Source: Gallionellaceae bacterium
GTDB lineage: Bacteria; Pseudomonadota; Gammaproteobacteria; Burkholderiales; Gallionellaceae
NCBI GenBank assembly: GCA_030823955.1
Contig: JAVBYO010000002.1
Span: 1-64,000, forward strand
Reading direction: 5' to 3'
Length of the DNA stretch: 64,000 nt
Shown here one piece after another: positions 1 to 7,773 of the stretch. Within the stretch, counting starts at the first letter, position 1. The number at the start of each line of letters is the position of its first letter. The notes beneath the pieces were generated by a model. The model made no database searches and was not told where the DNA came from. It worked only from the letters and a program-made list of their open reading frames with translations. The translations under genes were made by a program, and so were the position numbers.

Positions 1-252
<252 letters not shown>

Positions 253-810
253 TCACACCGGCCCGCGCCCGGCCCGCTTCAACTCGACGGTACGTGTCAG
301 CGCATCGGTGAACGAGACTTTGTCACCCTTGGGTTTGTAGTCGGACAGGGCTTTGTATACGGTCACGATCTTTTGTGTAGGCGACTGGCCTTTGAAATCC
401 CCCTTATCCAGCGCCGCAATGTCGATCAACTCATTCCAGATCAGGCCTTCCTGCATGCCGATGGCAGCGATACTGAGGCCGTCCAGCTCGATCACCAGCG
501 GTTTGTTGATGTTCACCACGAACATGATGAGACGCGCATCCGCCGCGAAATCGGCCTTGTAATAGGCCAATACTTTAGGCAGCAGCGAGAGTTCATCCAG
601 ACTACCGACATAGAGTTTGATCTTGTCATTTTCAGCTAGCACGATGGTGTTCTTGATGGTGAACACGGGAGGTTTGAGATGGCCGTGAGCATCGCCGACC
701 TCGCCCAATTCCAGAACCAAATCACCGCGATAGGAGGCGAAGTTGCCTTCGGCTTCCTTGAAGTTCATATTGAACAGCAGACCTTTTTTCTCGTAAGCAT
801 CGAATAACAT
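253..810 (-). CDS. Conserved hypothetical protein beside flavodoxin
   Basis: I do not recognise this 185-residue protein. The start at 810 is preferred because AAGGTG lies five bases upstream; a second methionine (MNFKEAEG, about residue 15) has no good ribosome site. It has no signal peptide and no membrane segment. The body alternates hydrophobic strands with charged turns (FTIKNTIVLAENDKIKLYVG; ADARLIMFVVNINKPLVIEL), suggesting a beta-rich soluble fold, and it ends in a basic tail (LKRAGRGPV). It is read in the same direction as the flavodoxin that follows, so an electron-transfer or redox-linked role is possible by neighbourhood only. It is divergent from yqgE. Confidence 0.6.
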   Translation of the reverse strand: MLFDAYEKKGLLFNMNFKEAEGNFASYRGDLVLELGEVGDAHGHLKPPVFTIKNTIVLAENDKIKLYVGSLDELSLLPKVLAYYKADFAADARLIMFVVNINKPLVIELDGLSIAAIGMQEGLIWNELIDIAALDKGDFKGQSPTQKIVTVYKALSDYKPKGDKVSFTDALTRTVELKRAGRGPV

Positions 811-969
811 AGGGCACCTTGTCGTAAATGAATGATGGAGCCCTACCCTCAGCAATATCTGTACCAGCCATTTCGGCCCGCATCACGTGCAACCAGTCCC
901 TGTGCAAAAACCGCTCCGAACACGTCACGAGAACTGTCCAGAGGCGTTCCTTCGGTTTACAATGGCGGC

Positions 970-1530
970 ATGTCTCAACTTGATCTCAGTCACCACTTCC
1001 TGATCGCCATGCCGGCGATGACCGATCCCTATTTTGCCAAGTCACTCACGTATGTCTGCGAGCACAACGACGAAGGCGCAATGGGTATCGTGGTGAACCG
1101 TCCGATCAGCCTTACCCTGAGCGAACTGTTCGCCCAGATCAACATGCCCCTCAAACCTGCCGAGCTGGAAGATGTGCTAGTTCATTTCGGCGGTCCGGTA
1201 CAAACCGACCGCGGCTTTGTGTTACACGAGCCCAGCGGCAGCTGGCAGTCCACCCTGCACATCAATGATAAGGTCGGCCTGACCACATCGAAAGACATCC
1301 TGCAGGCCGTAGGTGAGGGCAAGGGACCGAGCCATCTGCTGGTGACTCTAGGTTATGCCGGATGGTCGCAGGGCCAACTGGAGCAGGAGTTGTCCCAGAA
1401 CGCATGGCTCAGCGTACCCGCCGATGAGCGCATCATTTTCGATTTGCCTGCGGAAGAGCGCCTTCCTGCCGCAATGGCACTGCTGGGAATCGACTTTGCC
1501 ACCCTGTCCGAGGAAGCCGGACATGCCTGA
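970..1530 (+). CDS. yqgE: UPF0301 protein YqgE/AlgH
   Basis: The 186-residue product is a full-length YqgE/AlgH family protein (UPF0301/DUF179). Family features seen are the N-terminal [20 protein letters not shown], the [10 protein letters not shown] segment near residue 40 and [14 protein letters not shown] near residue 78. The biochemical role of the family is not settled; AlgH was named from alginate regulation in Pseudomonas. The chosen start gives [11 protein letters not shown], the usual family N-terminus, although no strong ribosome site precedes it. The stop overlaps the ruvX start by eight bases, and the yqgE-ruvX pairing is conserved in proteobacteria, which supports both calls. 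Confidence 0.92.
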   Translation: MSQLDLSHHFLIAMPAMTDPYFAKSLTYVCEHNDEGAMGIVVNRPISLTLSELFAQINMPLKPAELEDVLVHFGGPVQTDRGFVLHEPSGSWQSTLHINDKVGLTTSKDILQAVGEGKGPSHLLVTLGYAGWSQGQLEQELSQNAWLSVPADERIIFDLPAEERLPAAMALLGIDFATLSEEAGHA

Positions 1531-1981
1531 CGGCATGACTGCACCCGCCCCTTCCGGCACCTTACTCGCTTTTGATTTCGGCACTAAACGCATCGGCATC
1601 GCGGTAGGCAACTCCGTCTCGGGCACGGCACAGCCACTCACCACCATCAACGACGAGAAGAACGACACTCGCTTTGCCGTGATCGCCGCACTGATCAAGG
1701 AATGGCAGCCTGCTGCACTGGTGGTTGGCTTGCCCTGCAATGACGACGGCACGCCGCACGAGATGACTGCACTGTGTCGCCGCTTCGCCAACCGCCTGAA
1801 AGGCCGTTTTGATTTGCCCACGTTACTGGTGGATGAGCGGTATACTTCCGCCGCCGCGAGCTCAGTGCTGGATGAGGAAGGGATACACGGCAGGAAGCAG
1901 AAATCCCTCATCGACCAGTATGCCGCGCAGCAGATACTGCAAGCGTATTTCGATGAACCCAGCGCGGGAATCTATGCATGA
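1523..1981 (+). CDS. ruvX: Putative pre-16S rRNA nuclease / Holliday junction resolvase-like RuvX (YqgF)
   Basis: This 152-residue protein has the RNase H-like YqgF fold: [13 protein letters not shown] near residue 15 carries the first catalytic aspartate, VDERYTS near residue 110 the glutamate, and DQYAAQQIL near residue 132 the last aspartate. The family processes the 5' end of 16S rRNA precursors in the cytoplasm and was first described as a Holliday-junction resolvase homologue. The start at 1523 lies eight bases after an AGGA and inside the end of yqgE; ATG at 1535 is an alternative. Its stop forms an ATGA overlap with pyrB, so the three genes are probably translationally coupled. Confidence 0.93.
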   Translation: MPDGMTAPAPSGTLLAFDFGTKRIGIAVGNSVSGTAQPLTTINDEKNDTRFAVIAALIKEWQPAALVVGLPCNDDGTPHEMTALCRRFANRLKGRFDLPTLLVDERYTSAAASSVLDEEGIHGRKQKSLIDQYAAQQILQAYFDEPSAGIYA

Positions 1982-2934
1982 ATAATCCTCAGTTGAACAA
2001 ACACGGCGAGCTGCAACACCTGCTCTCCACCGAAGGCCTCCCCGCGCGCATCCTGCGCGACATCCTCGATAAAGCTGGCGAATTCGTGAACGTGGCCGAA
2101 GGGCGCGAGATCAGAAAAGTACCGCTGTTACACGGCAAGTCGGTGTTCAACATCTTCTTCGAGAACAGCACGCGCACGCGTACCACCTTCGAGATCGCCG
2201 CCAAGAAACTCTCGGCAGATGTGGTCAACCTCAACATCGGCTCGTCTTCCACCAGCAAGGGCGAGACACTGCTGGATACGGTGGACAACCTGTGCGCGAT
2301 GCACGCTGACATGTTCGTGGTGCGCCACTCCACCAGCGGCGCCGCGCATCTGATCGCTGCGCATGTCGCGCCGGATATCCACGTCATCAATGCCGGCGAC
2401 GGCCGCCACGCGCACCCCACCCAGGCGCTGCTGGACATGTTCACCATCCGCCACTACAAAAAAGAATTCCACAACCTGCGCGTCGCCATCGTCGGCGACG
2501 TGCTGCACTCGCGCGTGGCGCGTTCGCAGATCCACGCGCTGACCACGCTAGGCGTGCCGGAAGTGCGCGTGGTCGCACCCAAGACATTGCTACCCACCCA
2601 TGTCGAGAAGCTGGGCGTACGGGTCTATCACGACATGGAACAGGGTCTAAAAGATGTCGATGTGGTGATGATGTTACGCCTGCAGAATGAGCGCATGCAG
2701 GGCGCACTGCTGCCCTCGGCGCAGGAATATTTCAAATACTACGGCCTCACGCAGGAACGTCTGGCACAAGCGCGCAGCGATGCCATCGTGATGCATCCGG
2801 GACCGATGAATCGCGGTGTAGAAATTGACTCCAGCGTGGCCGATGGCGCGCAGTCGGTCATCCTGCCGCAGGTCACCTTCGGCATCGCGGTGCGTATGGC
2901 GGTGATGAGCACGCTGGCGGGAGGCAAGCAATGA
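1978..2934 (+). CDS. pyrB: Aspartate carbamoyltransferase catalytic subunit
   Basis: PyrB condenses carbamoyl phosphate with aspartate, the first committed step of pyrimidine synthesis. The 318-residue chain shows the carbamoyl-phosphate motif [12 protein letters not shown] near residue 60, the KGET loop near residue 92, HPTQALLD near residue 145 and the [11 protein letters not shown] segment near residue 270 that closes over aspartate. All are intact. It overlaps ruvX by ATGA and is followed by the dihydroorotase homologue at 3083, with a long inverted repeat between them. The pairing with a degenerate PyrC is the class A ATCase arrangement of pseudomonads, in which PyrB and PyrC' form one large complex. 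Confidence 0.97.
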   Translation: MNNPQLNKHGELQHLLSTEGLPARILRDILDKAGEFVNVAEGREIRKVPLLHGKSVFNIFFENSTRTRTTFEIAAKKLSADVVNLNIGSSSTSKGETLLDTVDNLCAMHADMFVVRHSTSGAAHLIAAHVAPDIHVINAGDGRHAHPTQALLDMFTIRHYKKEFHNLRVAIVGDVLHSRVARSQIHALTTLGVPEVRVVAPKTLLPTHVEKLGVRVYHDMEQGLKDVDVVMMLRLQNERMQGALLPSAQEYFKYYGLTQERLAQARSDAIVMHPGPMNRGVEIDSSVADGAQSVILPQVTFGIAVRMAVMSTLAGGKQ

Positions 2935-2950
2935 AACAACTGAAAACGAT

Positions 2951-3071
2951 TTCACCACAGAGACACAGAGAACACCGAGATGAAATTCCGGCGCACAACG
3001 GAATGTCGGCGTATCAGCCTAGTCAGTATCTGATGTCTTGTTTTTCTCTGTGTCTCTGTGTCTCTGTGGTG
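2951..3071. repeat. Long inverted-repeat element, copy 1 (CACAGAGACAC arms)
   Basis: The left arm (2951-2980) starts TTCACCACAGAGACACAGAG and the right arm (3044-3071) is its imperfect inverse, TCTCTGTGTCTCTGTGGTG, around a centre of about 60 bases. It fills the pyrB-pyrC' gap. A second element with the same arms but an unrelated centre is at 27537-27670. The right arm abuts the GGAGG ribosome site of pyrC'. Translating through the right arm yields an artificial FSVSLCLC peptide that should not be taken as part of pyrC'. Confidence 0.85.
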
Positions 3072-3082
3072 GAGGTTTTTGC

Positions 3083-4357
3083 ATGAATATTCATATCAAA
3101 AACGGTCGATTGATCGACCCGCACAATAAAATCGACGCAAAACAGGACGTGTTCATCGTCGACAAACGTATCGCCGCCATCGGCACAGCGCCGCAGGGGT
3201 TTGTAGCCGAGCAGGTGATCGACGCCAGCGGCATGATCGTGATGCCGGGACTGGTGGATGTCGCCGCGCGTCTGCGTGAGCCGGGCTATGAATACCGTGC
3301 TACGCTGGAATCGGAGATGGAAGCCGCCATGGCGGGCGGGGTGACCTCGCTGTCCTGTCCGCCCGACACCGATCCGCCGCTGGATGAGCCGGGTTTGGTC
3401 GAGATGCTCAAGCACCGTGCGCGTTCGCTGAATCGAGCGCGGGTATTCCCGGTCGGCGCATTGACCTACGGTTTGAAGGGGGCGGAACTCACCGAGATGA
3501 TCGAGTTGACCGAAGCGGGTTGCAAGGCCTTCGGCCAAGCCGACGCACCGCTCACCGATACGCGGGTGTTGCTGCGCGCCATGCAGTATGCAGCGACCTT
3601 TGGTTACCGCGTGTGGCTGCGCCCGCAGGACAGTTTCCTCGCCAAAAACGGCGTGGCACATGACGGCGAAGTAGCGACTCGGCTGGGGCTGCCGCCGATC
3701 CCGGTGGTGGCCGAAACCACCGCGCTGGCGACCATCCTGCAACTGGCGCAGGAAACCGGCGTGAAGTTGCATATCTGCCGCATCTCCAGTGCCGCAGGCG
3801 TGGAATTGATCCGTACCGCGAAGCGCCAAGGTCTAGCCGTGACTTGTGATGTGTCCATGAATCACGTGCACCTGACCGAGATGGATATTGGTTTCTTCGA
3901 TGCCAACTGCCATCTGGCACCACCGTTGCGCAGCCAGCGCGACAAAGCCGCGCTGCGTGCCGGTCTGCTCGACGGCACTATCGACGCGATCTGCTCCGAT
4001 CACTCACCGGTGGATGAGGATGCCAAACAGATGCCGTTCGCCGAAGCCGAAGCGGGCGCGACCGGCATGGAGTTGCTGCTGCCGCTGGTGTTGAAATGGG
4101 CGGAGGAAGACAAAGTATCGCTGCCCGATGCGCTGATGCGCGTCACCATCAATCCCGCACAGTTGCTCGGTGTAAAGACCGGCCATCTGTCGGTCGGTGC
4201 GCATGCCGATGTGTGTGTGTTCGACCCCAACGCCACATGGAAAGTCGCACCTACTGCACTCAAGAGCCAAGGCAAAAACACACCGTTCAACGGCTACACC
4301 GTGCAAGGCCGGGTGCGCCACACCATCGTCGAAGGTCATGTCGCATATTCAATCTAG
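3083..4357 (+). CDS. Dihydroorotase homologue PyrC', probably non-catalytic partner of PyrB
   Basis: The 424-residue protein follows class I dihydroorotases from end to end (amidohydrolase barrel, PPLRS loop, C-terminal GHLSVGAHADVCVFDP). The metal and catalytic residues are mostly gone: the HxH after strand 1 is AAR (residues 61-63, in GLVDVAARLREPG), the SDDG aspartate region reads FGQAD (150-154), the next histidine is arginine (VWLRPQD, about 180), and the HICH histidine is arginine (HICRIS, 233). Only the SDH aspartate (306) remains. In Pseudomonas such PyrC' proteins are inactive and needed to assemble PyrB. Start chosen at the ATG seven bases after GGAGG. An active dihydroorotase would have to be encoded elsewhere. 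Confidence 0.9.
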   Translation: MNIHIKNGRLIDPHNKIDAKQDVFIVDKRIAAIGTAPQGFVAEQVIDASGMIVMPGLVDVAARLREPGYEYRATLESEMEAAMAGGVTSLSCPPDTDPPLDEPGLVEMLKHRARSLNRARVFPVGALTYGLKGAELTEMIELTEAGCKAFGQADAPLTDTRVLLRAMQYAATFGYRVWLRPQDSFLAKNGVAHDGEVATRLGLPPIPVVAETTALATILQLAQETGVKLHICRISSAAGVELIRTAKRQGLAVTCDVSMNHVHLTEMDIGFFDANCHLAPPLRSQRDKAALRAGLLDGTIDAICSDHSPVDEDAKQMPFAEAEAGATGMELLLPLVLKWAEEDKVSLPDALMRVTINPAQLLGVKTGHLSVGAHADVCVFDPNATWKVAPTALKSQGKNTPFNGYTVQGRVRHTIVEGHVAYSI

Positions 4358-4367
4358 GTCGCCGTAA

Positions 4368-6422
4368 ATGAACCCCTTATTAGATTTTTCAGTCCTTCCC
4401 CGCTTCGCAGAGATCAAGACCGAACATATTACCCCCGCTGTCGATGAACTGCTTACGCGCAACCGTGCGTTGACCGAGAGGCTGTTGGCCGATGCCACCC
4501 CGCCATCTTGGCAAAATTTCGTGCAGCCGTTCGAGGATGCACACGAACATCTGTCGCGCGCATGGGGACAGGTCGGACATCTGAACATGGTGATGAACTC
4601 GCCGGAACTGCGCGAGGTGTACAACGCCAATCTGCCCAAGGTCACCCAGTATTACGCTGAGCTGTCGCAGAACCTCGCGCTGTTCCAGAAGTACAAGGCC
4701 ATCCGCAACAGTGCTGGCTTTACGGCGTTGAATGTCGAGCAGAAGAAAGTCATCGAGAACGAGTTGCGAGATTTCCGTCTCGGCGGTGCTGAATTGCCGC
4801 AAGACCAGAAGGCGCGCTTCATGGCGATACAGGAAGAACTGTCCGAACTTACCGCAAAATTTTCCGACAATCTGCTGGATGCGACCAACGCTTACACCTG
4901 CGTGATCGATGACGAGAAGGATCTCTCCGGCATTCCTGCGGACGAGCGTCAGGTCGCGGCAGAAGCCGCGCAGGAGGCAGGAAAGAAGGGTTGGCTGTTC
5001 ACGTTGAAGGCGCCCTCCTACGGCCCGGTGATGCAGTATGCCGACAACCGCGCTTTGCGCGAGCGCATGTACCGGGCTTACACCACACGCGCTAGCGAGT
5101 TGCTGGCGGAAGGCTCAAAGCTGGAATGGAACAACACACCGCTGATGACGCAGATCTTGAAGCTCCGTGCAGAAGAAGCCCGCATGCTTGGCTTCGCCAA
5201 CTTTGCCGAGCTGTCCCTAGCCAGCAAGATGGCGGATACACCAAAGCAAGTCGCCGAGTTCCTGCTTGAGCTGGCGCACCGCGCCAGACATTTTGCGGAA
5301 AACGATTTGAATGAGTTGCGCGCATTTGCCGCAGCGGAAATGAAATTAAACGATCTGCAATCGTGGGACGTAGGCTATGCAAGCGAGAAGTTGCGCGAAC
5401 AACGCTACGCATTCTCCGAGCAGGAAGTGAAGCAATATTTCCCCGAAGATGCGGTGTTGTCCGGTTTGTTCGGTCTGGTCGAAACTTTGTTTGGTCTTTA
5501 TCTCAAGCCGTCTACCGCACCGGTGTGGCACGAGACCGTACGCTTCTTTGATATTCGCGACAGCAAAGATGCCTTGCTCGGCCAGTTCTATCTCGACCTG
5601 TATGCCCGCGCCAGCAAGCGCGGCGGGGCATGGATGGACGACGCCATCACACGGCGCCGCACACCGCAAGGTATCCAGACACCGGTGGCGTATCTCAACT
5701 GCAACTTCGCCGCGCCTGTAGGCGGACGTCCGGCATTGTTCACGCACGATGAAGTCATCACGCTGTTCCATGAATTCGGCCACGGCTTGCATCATCTGCT
5801 GACGCAAGTAGAAGAGCTGGGTGTGTCCGGCATCAGCGGTGTGGAGTGGGATGCGGTCGAGTTGCCCAGCCAGTTCATGGAGAACTTCTGCTGGGAGTGG
5901 GATGTGCTGCAAGGCATGACACGCCACAGCGAGACGAAAGAAAAACTGCCGCGCGACCTGTATGACAAGATGATCGCGGCCAAGAACTTCCAGAGCGGTT
6001 TGCAGATGTTGCGCCAGATCGAATTCTCTTTGTTCGACCTGCGGCTGCACAGCGATTACGATGCACATGGAGAACTCACGGTGCAGCAACTATTGAACGA
6101 AGTACGCAAAGAAGTCGCCGTACTCATCCCTCCCGCGTTCAACCGCTTCCAGAACAGCTTTTCACATATCTTTGCGGGCGGTTATGCAGCAGGCTACTAC
6201 AGCTACAAATGGGCGGAAGTGCTTTCCGCTGACGCTTATAGCCTGTTTGAGGAAAATGGTGTACTGGATGCGGCTACCGGCAGTCACTTTCGGGCGCAGA
6301 TCCTCGCGGTGGGTGGCAGCCGCGATGCAATGGAATCATTCCGCGCGTTCCGCGGGCGCGAACCCAAGATCGATGCATTGTTGCGGCATAACGGTCTGGC
6401 AGACCAAGTCGCCACGCACTGA
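4368..6422 (+). CDS. prlC: Oligopeptidase A (M3 family zinc metallopeptidase)
   Basis: PrlC cleaves short peptides in the cytoplasm, including degraded signal peptides. The 684-residue chain has the usual family length. The zinc motif HEFGH lies near residue 468 in TLFHEFGHGLHHLL, and the third ligand glutamate follows in SGVEWDAVELPSQFMENF near residue 495. The N-terminal half is the helical lid of M3 enzymes. A substrate-binding segment AGGYAAGYYSYKWAE is present near residue 602. It starts ten bases after pyrC' and is read in the same direction, so it is probably co-transcribed; it has no known link to pyrimidine synthesis. Confidence 0.97.
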   Translation: MNPLLDFSVLPRFAEIKTEHITPAVDELLTRNRALTERLLADATPPSWQNFVQPFEDAHEHLSRAWGQVGHLNMVMNSPELREVYNANLPKVTQYYAELSQNLALFQKYKAIRNSAGFTALNVEQKKVIENELRDFRLGGAELPQDQKARFMAIQEELSELTAKFSDNLLDATNAYTCVIDDEKDLSGIPADERQVAAEAAQEAGKKGWLFTLKAPSYGPVMQYADNRALRERMYRAYTTRASELLAEGSKLEWNNTPLMTQILKLRAEEARMLGFANFAELSLASKMADTPKQVAEFLLELAHRARHFAENDLNELRAFAAAEMKLNDLQSWDVGYASEKLREQRYAFSEQEVKQYFPEDAVLSGLFGLVETLFGLYLKPSTAPVWHETVRFFDIRDSKDALLGQFYLDLYARASKRGGAWMDDAITRRRTPQGIQTPVAYLNCNFAAPVGGRPALFTHDEVITLFHEFGHGLHHLLTQVEELGVSGISGVEWDAVELPSQFMENFCWEWDVLQGMTRHSETKEKLPRDLYDKMIAAKNFQSGLQMLRQIEFSLFDLRLHSDYDAHGELTVQQLLNEVRKEVAVLIPPAFNRFQNSFSHIFAGGYAAGYYSYKWAEVLSADAYSLFEENGVLDAATGSHFRAQILAVGGSRDAMESFRAFRGREPKIDALLRHNGLADQVATH

Positions 6423-6440
6423 GGCCTGCGAGGTAAACTT

Positions 6441-6959
6441 GTGAAAATCCTCTCGTTATTGTTTGCATCCCTGCTGACGGCAGGAAGCGCCAACGCCGAC
6501 GAATATTTCCGCTCGATCGATGGCAAAGGCGAAGTACATTACGGTGACCGACCACAGGCGGCTGCGAATGATGTCGAGAAATTGAAATCACACGCCGATC
6601 CCGCACCAGAAGACGGTACTCTGCCGTACGCAACGCGGCGCGCACAAGAGCAATTCCCGGTCACGCTGTATGTTGCCGACGATTGCGGTTCCGGTTGTGT
6701 GCGAGCACGAGAGTATCTGAACAAACGCGGCATCCCCTATACTGAAAAGAACCTGCGTACGCCGGAAGAGATCGAGGCATTCAAACAGACCTCCGGAGGG
6801 AATCTGATACCGGCCCTGAGCGTCGGCCCCAAATGGCTGCAAAAATTCTCGGAAGTGCCGTGGGCCAAAGAGCTGGATGCCGCAGGCTACCCCAAGGTGG
6901 CGCCTTATGGTTATCGCCCTGCTGTAAAACCCGTCGACACACCTCCGCAAAACGAATGA
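6441..6959 (+). CDS. Exported DUF4124 protein with glutaredoxin-like domain
   Basis: A signal peptide (MKILSLLFASLLTAGSANA, cleaved near residue 19) is followed by a DUF4124 segment (YFRSIDGKGEVHYGDRPQ, residues 22-39) and then a thioredoxin-fold domain starting near residue 70 (VTLYVADDCGSGCVRAREYL). The two cysteines, spaced CGSGC, fit the redox-site position of glutaredoxins, and the domain has the cis-proline region GGNLIPAL. I infer an envelope protein, possibly in thiol redox chemistry; substrates are unknown. It starts 18 bases after prlC and its stop forms an ATGA overlap with xth. A second DUF4124 protein without the glutaredoxin domain is at 11796-12266. Confidence 0.82.
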   Translation: MKILSLLFASLLTAGSANADEYFRSIDGKGEVHYGDRPQAAANDVEKLKSHADPAPEDGTLPYATRRAQEQFPVTLYVADDCGSGCVRAREYLNKRGIPYTEKNLRTPEEIEAFKQTSGGNLIPALSVGPKWLQKFSEVPWAKELDAAGYPKVAPYGYRPAVKPVDTPPQNE

Positions 6960-7717
6960 GACTCGCGACCTGGAATGTGAATTCGCTCAAAGTGCGACTG
7001 CCCCATCTGCTGGATTGGCTGGTACAGAATCCGGTCGATGTAGTGTGCCTGCAAGAGACCAAACAACAGGATGCCGATTTTCCCCACGCGGCGTTACTGG
7101 CCGCCGGATATCACAGCGTATTCAGCGGGCAGAAGACTTACAACGGCGTGGCCATCCTGAGCCGTATACCGGCAAACGAGATACAGTACGGCATCAAGGA
7201 CTTTGACGATGAACAGAAGCGGGCCCTCGCCGCGACCATCGGTGATGTGCGTGTGATATGCGTCTATATCCCCAATGGCCAGTCTGTGGACTCCGACAAA
7301 TACCAGTACAAACTCAAATGGCTGGCCGCATTGAGATTATGGCTGAAAGAGGAATTACTGCGTTATCCGAAGCTGGTTCTGCTGGGTGACTACAACATCG
7401 CACCGGAAGACCGCGACGTGTATGACCCCGTCGCCTGGCAAGGTAACATTCTCGTCAGTGAAGCGGAACGGGATGCTTTCCGGGATTTGTTGCAACTCGG
7501 TCTGCAAGATGCTTTCCGCCTGTTCGAGCAGGAGGAAAAGAGTTATTCATGGTGGGACTACCGCATGATGGCTTTCCGCCGCAATCAGGGGTTGCGTATC
7601 GACCATATCCTGATCAGCGACGCACTCCGTTGTACCGGTTGTGTGATCGACAAATCTCCGCGCAAACTGGAACGGCCTTCCGATCACACTCCGGTGATTG
7701 CAGACCTGTCAGACTGA
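6956..7717 (+). CDS. xth: Exodeoxyribonuclease III / AP endonuclease
   Basis: The 253-residue product is an ExoIII family enzyme that nicks DNA at abasic sites and removes 3' blocking groups during base-excision repair. Motifs seen are TWNVNSLKVRLPHL at the N-terminus, the metal-binding LQETK near residue 35, GDYNIAPED near residue 143, WWDYR near residue 200 and the catalytic histidine in RPSDHTPVI near the end. It is complete and begins inside the stop of the preceding gene (ATGA), so translation is coupled to the redox protein upstream. A strong stem-loop follows its stop at 7728-7755. Confidence 0.96.
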   Translation: MRLATWNVNSLKVRLPHLLDWLVQNPVDVVCLQETKQQDADFPHAALLAAGYHSVFSGQKTYNGVAILSRIPANEIQYGIKDFDDEQKRALAATIGDVRVICVYIPNGQSVDSDKYQYKLKWLAALRLWLKEELLRYPKLVLLGDYNIAPEDRDVYDPVAWQGNILVSEAERDAFRDLLQLGLQDAFRLFEQEEKSYSWWDYRMMAFRRNQGLRIDHILISDALRCTGCVIDKSPRKLERPSDHTPVIADLSD

Positions 7718-7727
7718 ACCAAAATAA

Positions 7728-7755
7728 AAGCCCCGTGGATTGAACCACGGGGCTT
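7728..7755 (-). terminator. Rho-independent terminator of the TraF-like gene, between convergent genes
   Basis: An 11-base perfect stem (AAGCCCCGTGG with its complement) closes a six-base loop. On the minus strand it is followed by TTTTATTTT, a good T-tract, so it terminates the gene ending at 7774. On the plus strand the stem follows xth by about ten bases but lacks a T-run, so its effect there is weaker. Confidence 0.85.
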
Positions 7756-7773
7756 GTCGTAGAAACACCCGAC

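Noticed and set aside
3038-3082. N-terminal extension of pyrC' (FSVSLCLC peptide)
   Set aside because: These codons come from the right arm of the inverted repeat; the ATG at 3083 has a proper GGAGG site.
3915-3929. Exact TGGCAC-N5-TTGC sigma-54 match on the plus strand
   Set aside because: It lies in the middle of the pyrC' coding region with no gene start at a sensible distance downstream.
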